From Raineyella fluvialis (GTDB taxonomy: Bacteria > Actinomycetota > Actinomycetes > Propionibacteriales > Propionibacteriaceae): a stretch of 64,000 nucleotides of DNA. The stretch covers positions 992,001-1,056,000 of the forward strand of contig NZ_CP045725.1 in the NCBI RefSeq assembly GCF_009646095.1, written 5' to 3'. The notes beneath the pieces are model-generated. The model did not search any database and was not told the origin of the DNA. It worked only from the letters and a program-made list of their open reading frames with translations. A program made the translations under genes and the position numbers. Positions 50,324 to 60,609 of this stretch are shown piece by piece. Position 1 is the stretch's first letter, and each line of letters opens with the position of its first letter.

Positions 50324-50767
50324 GTGCACGAACTGGGACTGCTGCGCTCCGTGGCCGATGCGGTCAGTGCCGCCGCCGCGCGGGCCGGGGCCATCGGGGT
50401 GCAGGCGGTGGGGCTGCGCGTCGGAACGCTGAGCGGCACGGTCCCCGAAGCCCTCGAGGGCGCCTGGCCGATCGCCGTCGCCGACACCGTCGCCGAGGGA
50501 GCCAGGCTGGAGCTGGAAGTCGTCCCCGCCACGGTGTGGTGCCCGCGCTGTGCGACCGACCAGCCGATCGACGAGTTCTTCGCCCTGACCTGCCCGGTGT
50601 GTGGCACGCCGACCGGCACCCTGACGCACGGCCGGGAGTTCGAGGTGACCTGGGCGGATCTCGACATCGACCCCGACGAGCCCGGATCCGCGACCCTCAG
50701 CCATCATGGCTCTGCGCCCCGAGCCCGGCCGGCAGCCACTGGTCCAGGAGGCGCTCGGCCCACCTGA
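50324..50767 (+). CDS. hypA: HypA-like nickel metallochaperone (copy 2, antisense to the operon)
   Basis: 147 residues. MHELGLLRSVADAV with the nickel-binding MHE N-terminus, and the zinc site WCPRC...CPVC about residues 70-90. The first ~115 residues match HypA; a 30-residue Pro/Ala-rich tail is extra. It lies on the plus strand inside a minus-strand operon. Its tail overlaps hyaD by 71 bp, and its GTG start is 38 bp from the divergent large-subunit-like gene. Confidence 0.8.
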   Translation: MHELGLLRSVADAVSAAAARAGAIGVQAVGLRVGTLSGTVPEALEGAWPIAVADTVAEGARLELEVVPATVWCPRCATDQPIDEFFALTCPVCGTPTGTLTHGREFEVTWADLDIDPDEPGSATLSHHGSAPRARPAATGPGGARPT

Positions 50768-51236
50768 CCGCCTCGGGGACGGCCGCGGCGACAGCCGGGC
50801 TGAGTCCGAGTCTCAGGTCCACCGACTCCGGGACGACACCGATCACCTCGACGATCGACGGCTCCCGGCCGAGCAGCCGGGCCGCCGCGAACACGTCCAG
50901 CAGCCCCACCTGGTGGGGCGACAACTTCGTGGACAGCATCCGCGGCACCTGGTCACCGGCCAGGTGCACGACGGTGCCGGGCACCGGGCCGGCCACCGCG
51001 TCGAGGACGAGCAGCCGATCGGCCTCCTCGACCAGCGGGAGCAGCGACATGCCGCCGGTGCCCCCGTCGACGTACTCGACCCGCACTCCGCCCGACTCGG
51101 CGTCGCTCGTCCCGCCACCGCGCGCCTCGCGCAGCGCGTCCAGCAGGGCCAAGCCGACACCGTCGTCACCCATGATCGGGTTGCCGACGCCGAGCACGAC
51201 GGTCGCGCCGATCGCCCCTGCACCGGCCGGGATCAT
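50697..51236 (-). CDS. hyaD: hydrogenase maturation endopeptidase
   Basis: Removes the C-terminal peptide of the large subunit after Ni insertion. VLGVGNPIMGDDGVGLALLDAL carries the first metal ligand (Asp/Glu), LLVLDAVAGPVPGTVVHL the second, and TKLSPHQVGLLD the His. 179 residues, typical of HyaD/HybD. The start overlaps the hyaC stop (ATGA). The target is HyaB. Confidence 0.9.
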   Translation of the reverse strand: MIPAGAGAIGATVVLGVGNPIMGDDGVGLALLDALREARGGGTSDAESGGVRVEYVDGGTGGMSLLPLVEEADRLLVLDAVAGPVPGTVVHLAGDQVPRMLSTKLSPHQVGLLDVFAAARLLGREPSIVEVIGVVPESVDLRLGLSPAVAAAVPEAVRWAERLLDQWLPAGLGAQSHDG

Positions 51237-52489
51237 TCGACCTCCGGGGCGTCGACCGGCTTGGCGCCGCGTCGCAGCCACACGCCACCGTTGATCATCG
51301 ACGACAGGCCGCCGTGGCGCTCCAGGGAGTCGGCCCGCACCGCCAGGTAGACGTGGATGATCACGAAGACCCACAGCAGGAACATCATCGCGGTGTGGAA
51401 CAGCCGGACCCCGGGCACGCCGAACCAGTGGACCGGCAATGCCGCGACCCGCCACAACGCGTTGCCCTGGTTGTACAGGCCGAACAGGGTCAGGCCCGTG
51501 GCCATCTGGACGGCGCAGGCGACGTAGACCGCGGTATAGGTCAGTTGCTGCAGCGGATTGTGGGCCAGATAGAGGGGCCCCTCCTTCTTGATCAAGGCGT
51601 AGTGCTGGACGACCCGACCGAGGTTGCGGACGTCCTCCTTCTTCTTCAGTGGCCAGAACGCGGACCAGCGCAGATAAGGGTCGCGGGAGATGAAGGCCAG
51701 CACCACGCGGGTCGCGCCGACGACGAGCCAGACGAACGCGGCCCCGAAGTGGATGAGCCGCATCCACCCCATCAGGAAGCCGGTCGGGGTCCCGTTCGGT
51801 GCGGCGGGGCCGAAGAACGGATCCATGATGAAGTAGCCGGTGCAGCTGAGGATGAACACCATGGCGACGTTGATCCAGTGCTGGAGTCGCAGGGAGCCCG
51901 TCCACACGTTCACCCGCACCCAGTTGCCCGGGTGGGCGGCCATCGTCCCGCCCTCCAGTGCCGCCGCGTCGGGTCGTACGGTGACGTACCCCTCCAGCCG
52001 GTACTTCCCGGGGACGCCGTCGGGGCCGATCGGCGCCACCGCCACGGCAAGGGTCCGGCAGCCACGCCGCAGGGCGACCGCGGCGTTACGCCTGGCGACC
52101 GACTTCTCCTCCGGGCCGTTGCTGACCTGGCGCAGCACGTCGGTCATCCGTCCCCGCATCACCATCACATCGGCGCTGGAGCCGGCGGAGAGCGGAAAAT
52201 CTCGCGCCCGGGTCAGGCTGTAGCGGCGGTCCACCCGGGCGGGATCGACGTCGGCGGGCTCGACCTCGGGCAGCCGGATGTCGGGACGCTCCGACCGCAG
52301 GGCGCGCCCGAGTGCCCGGTCCACCGGGTCGGTGCTGCCCCTCGGCGCCAGTGCGGCCAGGGCCAGCACGCGCGCCTCGCTCAGGTGTTCCAGGCTGAAG
52401 GCCGATCCGACCCACATCCGCGGCTCGGCACGAGGCGTGGTGGGCACCGAGGGCGCGGATGCGGAGGAGGAGTCGGCGGAGACGCTCAT
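51233..52489 (-). CDS. hyaC: hydrogenase cytochrome b subunit with N-terminal extension
   Basis: Di-haem cytochrome b passing electrons from HyaAB to quinone. The membrane part (~residues 195-400) has the HyaC-type His: LQHWINVAMVFILSCTGYFI, RLIHFGAAFVWLVVG, FHTAMMFLLWVFVIIHVYLAV. The first ~175 residues are not part of normal HyaC (about 235 residues). They read like a P-type ATPase nucleotide domain: ARVLALAALAPRGSTDPVDRAL, DVMVMRGRMTDVLRQV, RRGCRTLAVAVAP. The start overlaps the hyaB stop (ATGA), so the extension is genuine coding sequence. Confidence 0.85.
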   Translation of the reverse strand: MSVSADSSSASAPSVPTTPRAEPRMWVGSAFSLEHLSEARVLALAALAPRGSTDPVDRALGRALRSERPDIRLPEVEPADVDPARVDRRYSLTRARDFPLSAGSSADVMVMRGRMTDVLRQVSNGPEEKSVARRNAAVALRRGCRTLAVAVAPIGPDGVPGKYRLEGYVTVRPDAAALEGGTMAAHPGNWVRVNVWTGSLRLQHWINVAMVFILSCTGYFIMDPFFGPAAPNGTPTGFLMGWMRLIHFGAAFVWLVVGATRVVLAFISRDPYLRWSAFWPLKKKEDVRNLGRVVQHYALIKKEGPLYLAHNPLQQLTYTAVYVACAVQMATGLTLFGLYNQGNALWRVAALPVHWFGVPGVRLFHTAMMFLLWVFVIIHVYLAVRADSLERHGGLSSMINGGVWLRRGAKPVDAPEVE

Positions 52490-54225
52490 GACGTCGCCAC
52501 CTGCAGTTCGGCTCCCTCCGGGTCCATCACGTGCACAGCGCATGACATGCACGGGTCGAAGGAGTGGATCGTCCGCAGCGGCTCGAGCGGCTGGGAGGGA
52601 TCAGCCAGCGGGTGCTGGCCCTTGCCGGCCAGCGACTCCTCGTACGGTCCCTGTCTGCCCTGGGCGTCGCGGCCGCCAGCCAGCCACGTGGTGGGGACGA
52701 CGGCCTGGTAGCGCGCCACCTTCCCCTTCTCGACGCTCACCCAGTGACTCAGGAAACCTCGCGGCACCTCGACCAGGGAGAAGCCGGAACTGCTCGCCGG
52801 CCACGACGACGGCTCCCACTTCGACGGGTCGAAGACGTCGATGTCGCCGCCCTTGAGGTTCTTCACGAACGTCGGGAAGGTGGTCCGGGCGAGGATGTCG
52901 GCCAGCACCGAGCACTCCAGGGCACGGGCCAGGGTCCGGCCGGCGGTCGAGTTGAGCTGGCCGACGGTGATGCCGAGTTTCTTGGTGGCGGCATCGACCA
53001 GTGCCTTCGTCGCCGGGTGCCCCTGCGCGTACGCGAGCATCACCCGCGCCACCGGCCCGACCTGGACCACCCGACCGTCGTACCGCGGAGCCTTGCTCCA
53101 GGTGTACTGGGGGTGATCGGCGACCCAGTCGTACGGGGGCTGGGGGCCGGTGTAGTGCGGGGTGGTCTCACCCTTGTCGGGGGTCAGACCGACGTCGCCG
53201 TCCTGGTAGGTGTACCAGGCCGAACTCACCCATTCGGCGATCCGGGTCGGGTCGAAGGGATGGACGGTGCCAAGGTCACCGTCGTAGATCGCCCCCGGCT
53301 TCACCGCGGTGAAGGCCGAGGTGAGCCGGGAAGCGGCAGGGTCACCGGCGTAGGTGGCTCCGGCCAGACCGACGGCCAGGTAGTTCGGCTGCGCGGCGCC
53401 GATGTCGAAATAGTCCTTGTAGACGCCCATGATCGCGGTGGCGTCGGGGAGGTAGCAGTCGTTGACGAACTCGGCCGACTCGGCGATCCATTGCCTGATC
53501 TGGTCGATCTGCACCTGGTTGATCGACTCGGAGTGGCTCGGGTCGATCGTGCAGGCCATGCCCCCGACGAGGAAGTTGGGGTGCGGGTTCTTGCCGCCGA
53601 AGACCGTGCCGATGCGGATCATGGAGCGCTGGAACTGGAGGGCATCCAGGTAGTGCGCGACGGCCATCAGGTTGGCCTCGGGTGGCAGCCGGTAGTCCGG
53701 GTGGTTCCAGTAGCCGCCGGTGAAGATGGTGAGCTGGCCGGAGTCGAGGATGCCCTTGACGGTGTCGCGCACCTCCGTCATCCGGGCGACGGTGTTGCCC
53801 TTCCAGGTGGACCCGATCGCCTTGGCGAAGTCCACCGCCTTCTGCGGGTCGGCGGTCGCCGCGGAGGGCACGTTCACCCAGTCGAGCGCGTGCAGGTGGT
53901 AGAAGTGGATGACGTGGTCCTGGATGTTCTGGGACGCCAGGACCATGTCGCGGATCAGCCGGGCCTGCGTCGGCGGATTCGAGCCGATGGCGTTCTCCAC
54001 CGCGACGATCGACGCGACCGCGTGCACCGAGGTGCACACCCCGCAGATCCGCTGCACGAAGGCCCACGCGTCGCGCGGGTCTCGCCCGGCGACGATGGTC
54101 TCGATGCCACGGAACTGGGTGGTCTCGCTCCACGCCTTGTCGATCTTGTGGTTGCCGGTCTCCAGTTCGATCCGCAGGTGCCCCTCGATCCGGGTGAGGG
54201 GGTCGATCACGACTCGCTGTGCCAT
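52486..54225 (-). CDS. hyaB: [NiFe]-hydrogenase large subunit (uptake, group 1-type)
   Basis: Catalytic subunit, 579 residues. It has IDPLTRIEGHLRIE, the first cysteine pair RICGVC (Cys61, Cys64), HFYHLHALDWVNV, and the C-terminal pair DPCMSC (Cys559, Cys562). His565 is followed by a 14-residue C-terminal peptide that HyaD would remove. MGVYKDYFDIGA and the GGMACTID segment resemble actinobacterial and group 1 oxygen-exposed enzymes. It starts 3 bp after hyaA. The substrate is H2; electrons go through HyaA to HyaC. Confidence 0.96.
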   Translation of the reverse strand: MAQRVVIDPLTRIEGHLRIELETGNHKIDKAWSETTQFRGIETIVAGRDPRDAWAFVQRICGVCTSVHAVASIVAVENAIGSNPPTQARLIRDMVLASQNIQDHVIHFYHLHALDWVNVPSAATADPQKAVDFAKAIGSTWKGNTVARMTEVRDTVKGILDSGQLTIFTGGYWNHPDYRLPPEANLMAVAHYLDALQFQRSMIRIGTVFGGKNPHPNFLVGGMACTIDPSHSESINQVQIDQIRQWIAESAEFVNDCYLPDATAIMGVYKDYFDIGAAQPNYLAVGLAGATYAGDPAASRLTSAFTAVKPGAIYDGDLGTVHPFDPTRIAEWVSSAWYTYQDGDVGLTPDKGETTPHYTGPQPPYDWVADHPQYTWSKAPRYDGRVVQVGPVARVMLAYAQGHPATKALVDAATKKLGITVGQLNSTAGRTLARALECSVLADILARTTFPTFVKNLKGGDIDVFDPSKWEPSSWPASSSGFSLVEVPRGFLSHWVSVEKGKVARYQAVVPTTWLAGGRDAQGRQGPYEESLAGKGQHPLADPSQPLEPLRTIHSFDPCMSCAVHVMDPEGAELQVATS

Positions 54226-54228
54226 CGC

Positions 54229-55455
54229 CTACTCCGCCTTCTCCGAACCGTCCGTGGCCGCGTCATCCGGCCCCGGCGAGGAGGACTCCGACCGCCACTC
54301 CCGCTCGCTGTCGCCGAAGGCCTGCATCGGGCCCGCATCGGCGGCCGACCGACGAGCGGCAGCGTGGCGCACGCCGGTGAGGCCGGCGTGGACGCCGACT
54401 CCGGCGACGGTGGCGCCGACCAGACCCCAACCGATCTTCTCCGCCGTCGACTCGATACCGAGGCCCGTGACGTCGGGGAGCACCTGGTAGAAGGGGGTGA
54501 ACCGGTCGAAGAACTGCTTCTCGGTGCAGCCGAGGCAGGGGTGTCCGGCACCGATCGGCCAACTGGTGTGCAGGTTCCACTGGAAGACCGGGCACGGGCT
54601 GAAGGTGCTCGGGCCCTTGCACCCCACCTCGTAGAGGCACCACCCAGAGCGGGCACCGGCATCGTCGAACGTACGGACGTACTGGCCGGCGTCGAAGTGC
54701 GGTCGGCGGGGGCATGAGTCGTGGATCCGCTGGTCGTAGGCGAAGAGCGGGCGGCCCTCCGCGTCGGTCTTCGGCAGGGCCCCGTCATGACTGAGGACGT
54801 ACGCCACGGTGGCGGTGATCACCTCTCCGATCGGGGGGCAACCGGAGACGTTGATGACGGGCTTGTCCTTGATGATCTGGTCGACGCCGACGGCCCCGGT
54901 CGGGTTGGGCTTCGAGGCCTGCACCGACCCCCAGACGGCGCAGGCGCCGACGGCCAGGATCGCGGTGGCGTGTTGGGCGGACTCCCGGAGCACCTGCTCG
55001 GCGGACTTCCCCCCGATCGTGCAGTAGACGCCGTTCTCGTTGAGCGGCACGGATCCGTTCACGACCAGCAGATGGTCCTTGGCGTTCGTCTCGTCGAGTG
55101 CCTTGTTGGCCGCCTCGCCCGAGGCCGCCATCACCAGTTCGTTGTAGTTGACCGACAGGAGGCTGAGGACGACTTCCTCGATGGTGGTGCCACCGGATCG
55201 CAGCGTGCTCTCCATGCAGCCGGTGCACTCCTGAAGCTGCAGCCAGACCACGTTCGGCTTGGTGACCGCGCCCAGTTTCCCGGCGATCTCCTCGGCGGTG
55301 GCGGGAGGTGCGCCCGCGGCGGAGGCTGCGCCTCCCATCGCGAAGATCGCCGCCAGACCGCCACAGAACTTCAGGAAGTCCCGCCGCTCGACCCCGGCTC
55401 TCGCGAGGTTCTCGGCGAGCGTCGGCTCCCGCCAGCCCTCCGGTTGGTACGTCAT
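54229..55455 (-). CDS. hyaA: [NiFe]-hydrogenase small subunit
   Basis: Fe-S electron-transfer subunit, 408 residues. The Tat signal ERRDFLKFCGG (Arg24-Arg25) is followed by a hydrophobic stretch. The proximal cluster ligands begin at QECTGCMES (Cys77, Cys80), with later GACAVWG and SGCPP. The other clusters are in HDSCPRR, CLYEVGCKGP, CPVFQWN and HPCLGC. A C-terminal helix (GWGLVGATVAGVGVHAGL) anchors it, and a hydrophilic tail of about 50 residues follows. No extra cysteines typical of the oxygen-tolerant 4Fe-3S cluster are seen beside the proximal motif. Confidence 0.96.
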   Translation of the reverse strand: MTYQPEGWREPTLAENLARAGVERRDFLKFCGGLAAIFAMGGAASAAGAPPATAEEIAGKLGAVTKPNVVWLQLQECTGCMESTLRSGGTTIEEVVLSLLSVNYNELVMAASGEAANKALDETNAKDHLLVVNGSVPLNENGVYCTIGGKSAEQVLRESAQHATAILAVGACAVWGSVQASKPNPTGAVGVDQIIKDKPVINVSGCPPIGEVITATVAYVLSHDGALPKTDAEGRPLFAYDQRIHDSCPRRPHFDAGQYVRTFDDAGARSGWCLYEVGCKGPSTFSPCPVFQWNLHTSWPIGAGHPCLGCTEKQFFDRFTPFYQVLPDVTGLGIESTAEKIGWGLVGATVAGVGVHAGLTGVRHAAARRSAADAGPMQAFGDSEREWRSESSSPGPDDAATDGSEKAE

Positions 55456-55588
55456 ACCCCTGCCATCTCCTCACACGCGCGGAAGCGCACGCCTCGGCAG
55501 CAGGCTGCGTCACGCCCCGATACGCGGCGAGTCTGCACTGAACCTGCTCAGAGTAGCGATGTACGGGACGTGTAGTGGACGATACGGC

Positions 55589-56485
55589 TCAGCCGTGCGG
55601 CGTGATCCGGTCGAGGGCCCGTGAGTCCTGCGTCACCCAGTCGATCCAGGCGTCGACCCCCGCCCCGGTGCGCGCCGAGGCCTCGATCACGACGGCGTCG
55701 GGGTTGACGGCTCGAAGGTTGCGCAGGAACAGGGCCCGGTCGAAGTCGAGGTAGGGGGCGAGGTCCATCTTGTTGAGCACGACCGCCTCGACGGCGCGGA
55801 ACATCACCGGGTACTTCAGCGGCTTGTCCTCCCCTTCCGTGATGGAGAAGACCATCGCCTTGCGGTGCTCGCCGACATCGAACTCGGCCGGGCAGACCAG
55901 GTTGCCGACGTTCTCGATGATCACCAGGTCGAGAGAGCTCAGGTCCAGCCCGCGCAGGGCCGTCGCCACCATCGGGGCATCAAGGTGACACTCGCCACCG
56001 AACCCGTCACCGGTGTTGAGCAGCGAGATCTTCGCGCCGTACCCCGCCAGCCGTTCGGCGTCCAACGGGGTCTCGATGTCTCCCTCGACCACTCCGACGC
56101 GCAGCCGGCCCTCGAGCGCGGCCAGGGTCCTGGCGAGCAGCGTGGTCTTGCCCGCGCCGGGGGAGCTCATCAGGTTCACGGCGCGGACACCGGCAGCGTC
56201 GAGGGCCCGCCGATTGGCGGCGGCCAGCCGATCGTTCTCGGCGTAGATGTCCTCGAGGATCTCGATCCGCTCCCGGCCGGTGCCATAGCCGGAATGGTCA
56301 CCGATCAGCTGGTCGAGCTCCGCGGACCCCGTCCGCGGCAGTCCGTCGTGGCTGTGCGTCCCCGGCCCGTGCTCGCCATGCCCGTGCTCGTCATGCCCGT
56401 GCTCGTCCTGCTCGTGCCCATGGCCCTCGTCGTCGTGCTCGTGGACGTGGACCGTGCCGTCGTCATGTCGGTGGAAGCGCCCCAT
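55589..56485 (-). CDS. hypB: hydrogenase nickel-incorporation GTPase
   Basis: GTP-dependent nickel delivery, 298 residues. The first ~50 residues are a His-rich nickel store (HRHDDGTVHVHEHDDEGHGH onward). The P-loop is LMSSPGAGKTTLLA, the switch region GDIETPLDAERL, the metal site ENVGNLVCPAEFDVGEH and the base motif LNKMDLAPY. The ATG at 56485 has AAAGGAGAT 7 nt upstream, so it starts independently although hypA runs into it in frame as sequenced. Confidence 0.95.
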   Translation of the reverse strand: MGRFHRHDDGTVHVHEHDDEGHGHEQDEHGHDEHGHGEHGPGTHSHDGLPRTGSAELDQLIGDHSGYGTGRERIEILEDIYAENDRLAAANRRALDAAGVRAVNLMSSPGAGKTTLLARTLAALEGRLRVGVVEGDIETPLDAERLAGYGAKISLLNTGDGFGGECHLDAPMVATALRGLDLSSLDLVIIENVGNLVCPAEFDVGEHRKAMVFSITEGEDKPLKYPVMFRAVEAVVLNKMDLAPYLDFDRALFLRNLRAVNPDAVVIEASARTGAGVDAWIDWVTQDSRALDRITPHG

Positions 56486-56505
56486 CGCGATCTCCTTTCC
56501 CCGGG

Positions 56506-56881
56506 TCAGTCTCGCACCGGGCCGTACGGTCGTCGGTGGGGGCGGGGTGCGGACGTCGACGGCGGTGAGGACGAACTGCTCGCCGCTGGTCAGCACCGTC
56601 TCCGGTGACCCGCAGGCGCGGCAGTCGAAGCCGAGGTCGGACCCCAGTCGGCTGCTCGCCCCGCAGGCACGGCAGGCGAGCTCGGCCGGCAGCGTGCGCA
56701 TCTCCAGGCTGGCGTCTTCCAGTGCCGTGCCCTTCACCACGAACGTCCAGGCGAACCCCATCGCCGCCGGCACGACCTGGCGGAGCTGGCCCACGTCCAC
56801 GTACACGGTCTCGACCTCACGGCCTCCCGTGGCCCGCGCGACGGCGGCCGCCAGTTGGCGGCACAGGGAGACCTCATGCAT
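56506..56881 (-). CDS. hypA: HypA nickel metallochaperone (copy 1; stop hidden by a likely frameshift)
   Basis: Delivers nickel with HypB. It begins MHEVSLCRQLAAAV (His2 ligand) and has the zinc motif CRACG...CRACG about residues 70-90. As sequenced there is no stop before hypB, giving an apparent HypA-HypB fusion of 430 residues. Adding one base in the C/G runs near 56538-56555 gives a TGA at 56506-56508, 20 bp before the hypB start and with the ribosome site between, the normal arrangement. The true fusion is therefore unlikely. Confidence 0.75.
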
Positions 56882-56972
56882 GGGATCCAGTCTCGCACCC
56901 GCGGCCCGGCCGGGGTCGTGCCCGGTCGGGCCGCAGCCGGCAGTAGGGTGGCGCAGCGTCGAGGAGGGTGTG

Positions 56973-59326
56973 ATGACCACGGTTCGCCAGGAGATCCTGC
57001 TCCGCGGGGTCGTGCAGGGCGTCGGATTCCGGCCCCACGTCGCGGTGGTGGCCGCCCGGCATGCGGTCACCGGGCTGTGCGGGAACGACGACCTGCAGGT
57101 GTTCGTGGAGACGCAGGGCCGCCCGGGCGAGCTCGACGACTTCCTGGCCGATCTGCTCGCCACGCTGCCACCGCTGGCCCGGGTGATCGACGTCACCCGC
57201 CGGGACCTGCCGCTGGTGCTCGACGAGGTGGGGTTCCGCATCGTGCCCAGTCGGCACGTGCCGGGTGCGCGTACCCTCATCCCCCGGATGTGGCGACCTG
57301 CCCCGACTGTCTCTCCGACATGGCCGATCCGGCGAACCGCCGCTACCGCTACCCGTTCACGACATGCACCAACTGCGGTCCACGACTGTCGATCATCGAG
57401 GACCTGCCGTACGACCGGCCGGCCACCACCCTGCGCGACTTCGCCCTGTGCCGGGCCTGCGCCGCGGAGTACGCCGATCCCTCCGACCGGCGCTTCCACG
57501 CCCAGCCGATCAGCTGCCCGGACTGCGGCCCTCGGCTGTGGCTCGCCCGCCCCGGTGAGGACGCCGCCGAACGCCCGATCGCCCCGGCGACGAGTACTGA
57601 GCAGGACGCGGTGATCACCGAGACACGACGCCGCCTCCTGGCCGGGGAGATCGTGGCCGTGAGGGGACTGGGCGGCTTCCACCTGATGTGCGATGCCCGC
57701 AACAGCACCGCGGTGGCCCGGCTGCGGGACCGCAAGCACCGCGCCGGCAAACCGTTCGCGGTGATGGTGGCCCAGCCCGCGACGGTCACCCGCCTGGCGC
57801 GACTCTCTCCCCCTCAGCTGGCCCTGCTCACCTCGCCGGCGCACCCGATCGTCATCGCCCCGAAGACCGAGACGTACGACCTGGCGGCAGCGGTGGCTCC
57901 GGACTCCGACGACGTCGGGCTGATGCTGCCGTACACACCGCTGCACACCCTGCTGCTGGACTCCGTTGACGGGACGGCCCTGGCTCTCGTCGCGACCTCC
58001 GGGAACCTGTCGGAGGAGCCGCTCTGCCACACGAACGCCGACGCCCTCGACCGGCTGGCGAGGGTCGCGGACAGCTTCCTGCTGCACGACCGCGGGATCT
58101 CGGTGCCGGTGGAGGACTCCGTCCTGCTGGCCCACCCGGACTCCGACGCACTCCCCCTGCGCCGCTCCCGGGGGTATGCACCCCTCCCCCTGATGCTGCC
58201 GCGGAGGCCGGGCAGCGATGAGGGGCCGGTGGTCCTGGCCGTCGGCGCCGAGCTGAAGAACACGTTCGCCCTGGCGACCGGGGACCTGGCCTTCGTGTCG
58301 GCCCACGTCGGCGACATGGGCTCACTCGCCTCCCAGCGGGCGTTCGACGCCTCGGTGCGGCAGCTCCTGACGATGCAGCGACGCGAACCGGAGGTGGTCG
58401 TCTGCGACCTGCATCCGGGCTACGCGACGACGGCATGGGCCGAGCGCTACGCCGAGGGGCATCCCGAGGTGACGCTGCTCCGGGTGCAGCACCACCACGC
58501 GCATGCCCTTTCCTTGCTCGCCGAACACGGCATCGCGGAAGGACCCGTCGTGGTGGCGGCCCTGGACGGCACCGGTTACGGCGATGACGCTGCGGCCGGC
58601 GCCACGATCTGGGGCGGGGAGGTGCTGGTGCTCGGGTCCCACGAGGACCCGTCGCCCTGGTCGTGGCGGCGCGCCTGGCACGTCCCCTGGTATCCCCTCG
58701 TCGGCGGGGACCGAGCCGTCCGCCAGCCGTGGCGGGTGGCGCGAGGCCTGGCCGCTTCCTGGGACCTGGACCTCCACGACACCCCCGCCATGACGTCCGC
58801 CCCGCTGGCGGAAGGTCGCCTGGTCGACTCCCAACTCGCCTCCGGCCGGGGGACAGTGGCGACCAGCTCGACCGGCCGGCTCTTCGACGCGGCGGCGGCC
58901 ATCCTGGGCTTGTGCACGGAGGTCAGCTACGAAGCGCAGGCGGCCATGCTGCTCGAGCGCTCCGCCACCCGCTGGGCCGAGGCCCACCGACAGGAGGAGC
59001 CGTACGCTCCCGGCAGGGATCTGCGGGAGGTCTTCCTCGACCTGCTGGAGCGCCCCGGCGCCGGCGTCGAGGAACGAGCCTGGCGCTTCCACCGGGGCCT
59101 GGCGCACGTCTTCGCCGAGCGGATCACGGCGGCAGCCCTGGAATCAGGCACTGACACCGTGGGTCTCACGGGCGGGGTCGCCGTGAACCGCCTCTTCAGC
59201 GGCGCTCTGGTGTCCCTGCTGCGGGAGCGCGACCTGCACGTCCTCACCCACCGCATCGTGCCGCCCAACGACGGCGGGCTCTGCCTGGGGCAGGCGTGGG
59301 CGGGCAGGTTGGCCGAGGGCCGGTGA
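56973..59326 (+). CDS. hypF: carbamoyltransferase HypF (frameshift)
   Basis: Makes the CN ligands of the Ni-Fe centre from carbamoyl phosphate. About 785 residues after repair. The acylphosphatase domain (RGVVQGVGFRPHVAVVAARH) is followed by zinc fingers (CPDCLSDM, CTNCGPRLS, CRACAAEY, CPDCGPRLW), the YrdC-like domain (KPFAVMVAQ, SGNLSEEP) and the Kae1-like domain with VQHHHAHALSLLAEH and GGVAVNRLF. The frame breaks in a C5 run (57281-57285) at the end of the acylphosphatase domain. The ATG at 56973 has GAGGAGGG upstream. It is divergent from hypA and convergent with hypE. Confidence 0.92.
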
Positions 59327-59370
59327 CAGACGATCCCGCCTGCTCCCGGGAGGGGATCAGAGGATCAGCG

Positions 59371-60482
59371 TCAGCAGATCCGTGGCAGCGGGTCGCCGAC
59401 GAGCATGTCGACCATCCGGGTGCCGCCGAAGCCGGTGACCAGCACGACCGACGCGGCGGGCTCCGCCACGATCCGGCCGATCAGCGCCGCACCCTCGCCA
59501 CCGGGCAAGGCTCGCACCGCGGCCAGGGCGGCGTCGGCCTCGTCGGCCGGGACGACGGCGGCGAAGGTGCCCTCGTTGGCGACGTAGAGCGGGTCCAGCC
59601 CCAGCATGTCGCACGCCGCCCGGGTCATCTCCCGGACCGGGACGGCGTCGTCCTCGACGACCACGCCCAGTCCACACGCCCGGGCGAGCTCGTTGAGCAC
59701 GGTCGCCAGACCGCCGCGGGTGGCGTCACGCATCCACCGCGTCCCCGGCGCCGCGGCCACCAGCGCCTCGACCAGACTGTTGATGGCTCGCGTGTCGGAG
59801 CGGATCGGTGCCTCGATCGCCAGGTCGCCGCGCGCGAGCATGACCGCCATGCCGTGGTCGGCGATCGGCCCCGACACCAGCACCCGATCACCTCGCTCGA
59901 CCCGGGCGGCCCCCAGCGACCTCCCGGACGGGACGAGCCCGACACCCGCGGTGGTGATGAAGAGCCGGTCCGCCGCTCCGCGCGGGACGACCTTGGTGTC
60001 GCCGGTGACGATGCGTACGCCTGCCTCCGCCGCCGCTCGGTGCATGGCGGCGACGACCCGGCGCAGGGTGGAGATCTCCAGCCCTCCTCGAGCACGAAGG
60101 CGGCCGACACCACGGCGGGCCTGGCGCCGCTCACCGCGAGGTCGTTGACGGTGCCGTTGACGGCCAGTTCACCGATGCTGCCGCCGGGGAACTCGAGGGG
60201 ATTGACCACGTACGAGTCGGTGGACATCGCCAGCCGCGCGTCCGGCCCCGCCTCCCCGAGGGCGGTCAGCCCCACGACACCGGCATCACCCAACTCGGCC
60301 AGGACGTCGTTGCCGTATCCGTCGAGGAACACCGCGTCGACGAGGGCGGCGGACGCCTTGCCGCCGGCCCCGTGGGCGAGCGTCACGTACTCGTCGGTGA
60401 ACCGGGGTCGACGGGCCCGGACCCTGCTGATCCGCTCGTTGACGTCCTTCTCGTCGTCGTTGAGGCGATTCCTGGGGTCCAT
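59371..60482 (-). CDS. hypE: hydrogenase maturation protein HypE (frameshift)
   Basis: Dehydrates the C-terminal thiocarbamate to thiocyanate for CN delivery. VTLAHGAGGKASAALVD and STDSYVVNPLEFPGGSIG mark the PurM-like N-domain. After the break, TRWMRDATRGGLATVLNE, AVPVREMTRAACDMLGLDPLYVANEG and the essential terminal PRIC cysteine are present. The frame breaks at a short C run (60082-60084); adding one base gives FVLEEGLEISTLRR. Alone on the minus strand between hypF and hypCD, 127 bp from divergent hypC. Confidence 0.92.
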
Positions 60483-60609
60483 CGGTCCGCTCCGTTTCTC
60501 GCGCCGCGGGCCGACCCGTGCACTCGGTGACCTCGGTGACACCCCGGCTGCGTCCGGGAGGATGATAGTCCCGCACCGGCGGAGAGGCCGGGGCGGAGAG
60601 GATGCGCTC

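Noticed and set aside
55589-56881. HypA-HypB fusion protein
   Set aside because: The fusion depends on a missing stop. One added base in a G/C run restores a TGA before a proper ribosome site and hypB start, matching many other indels in the window.
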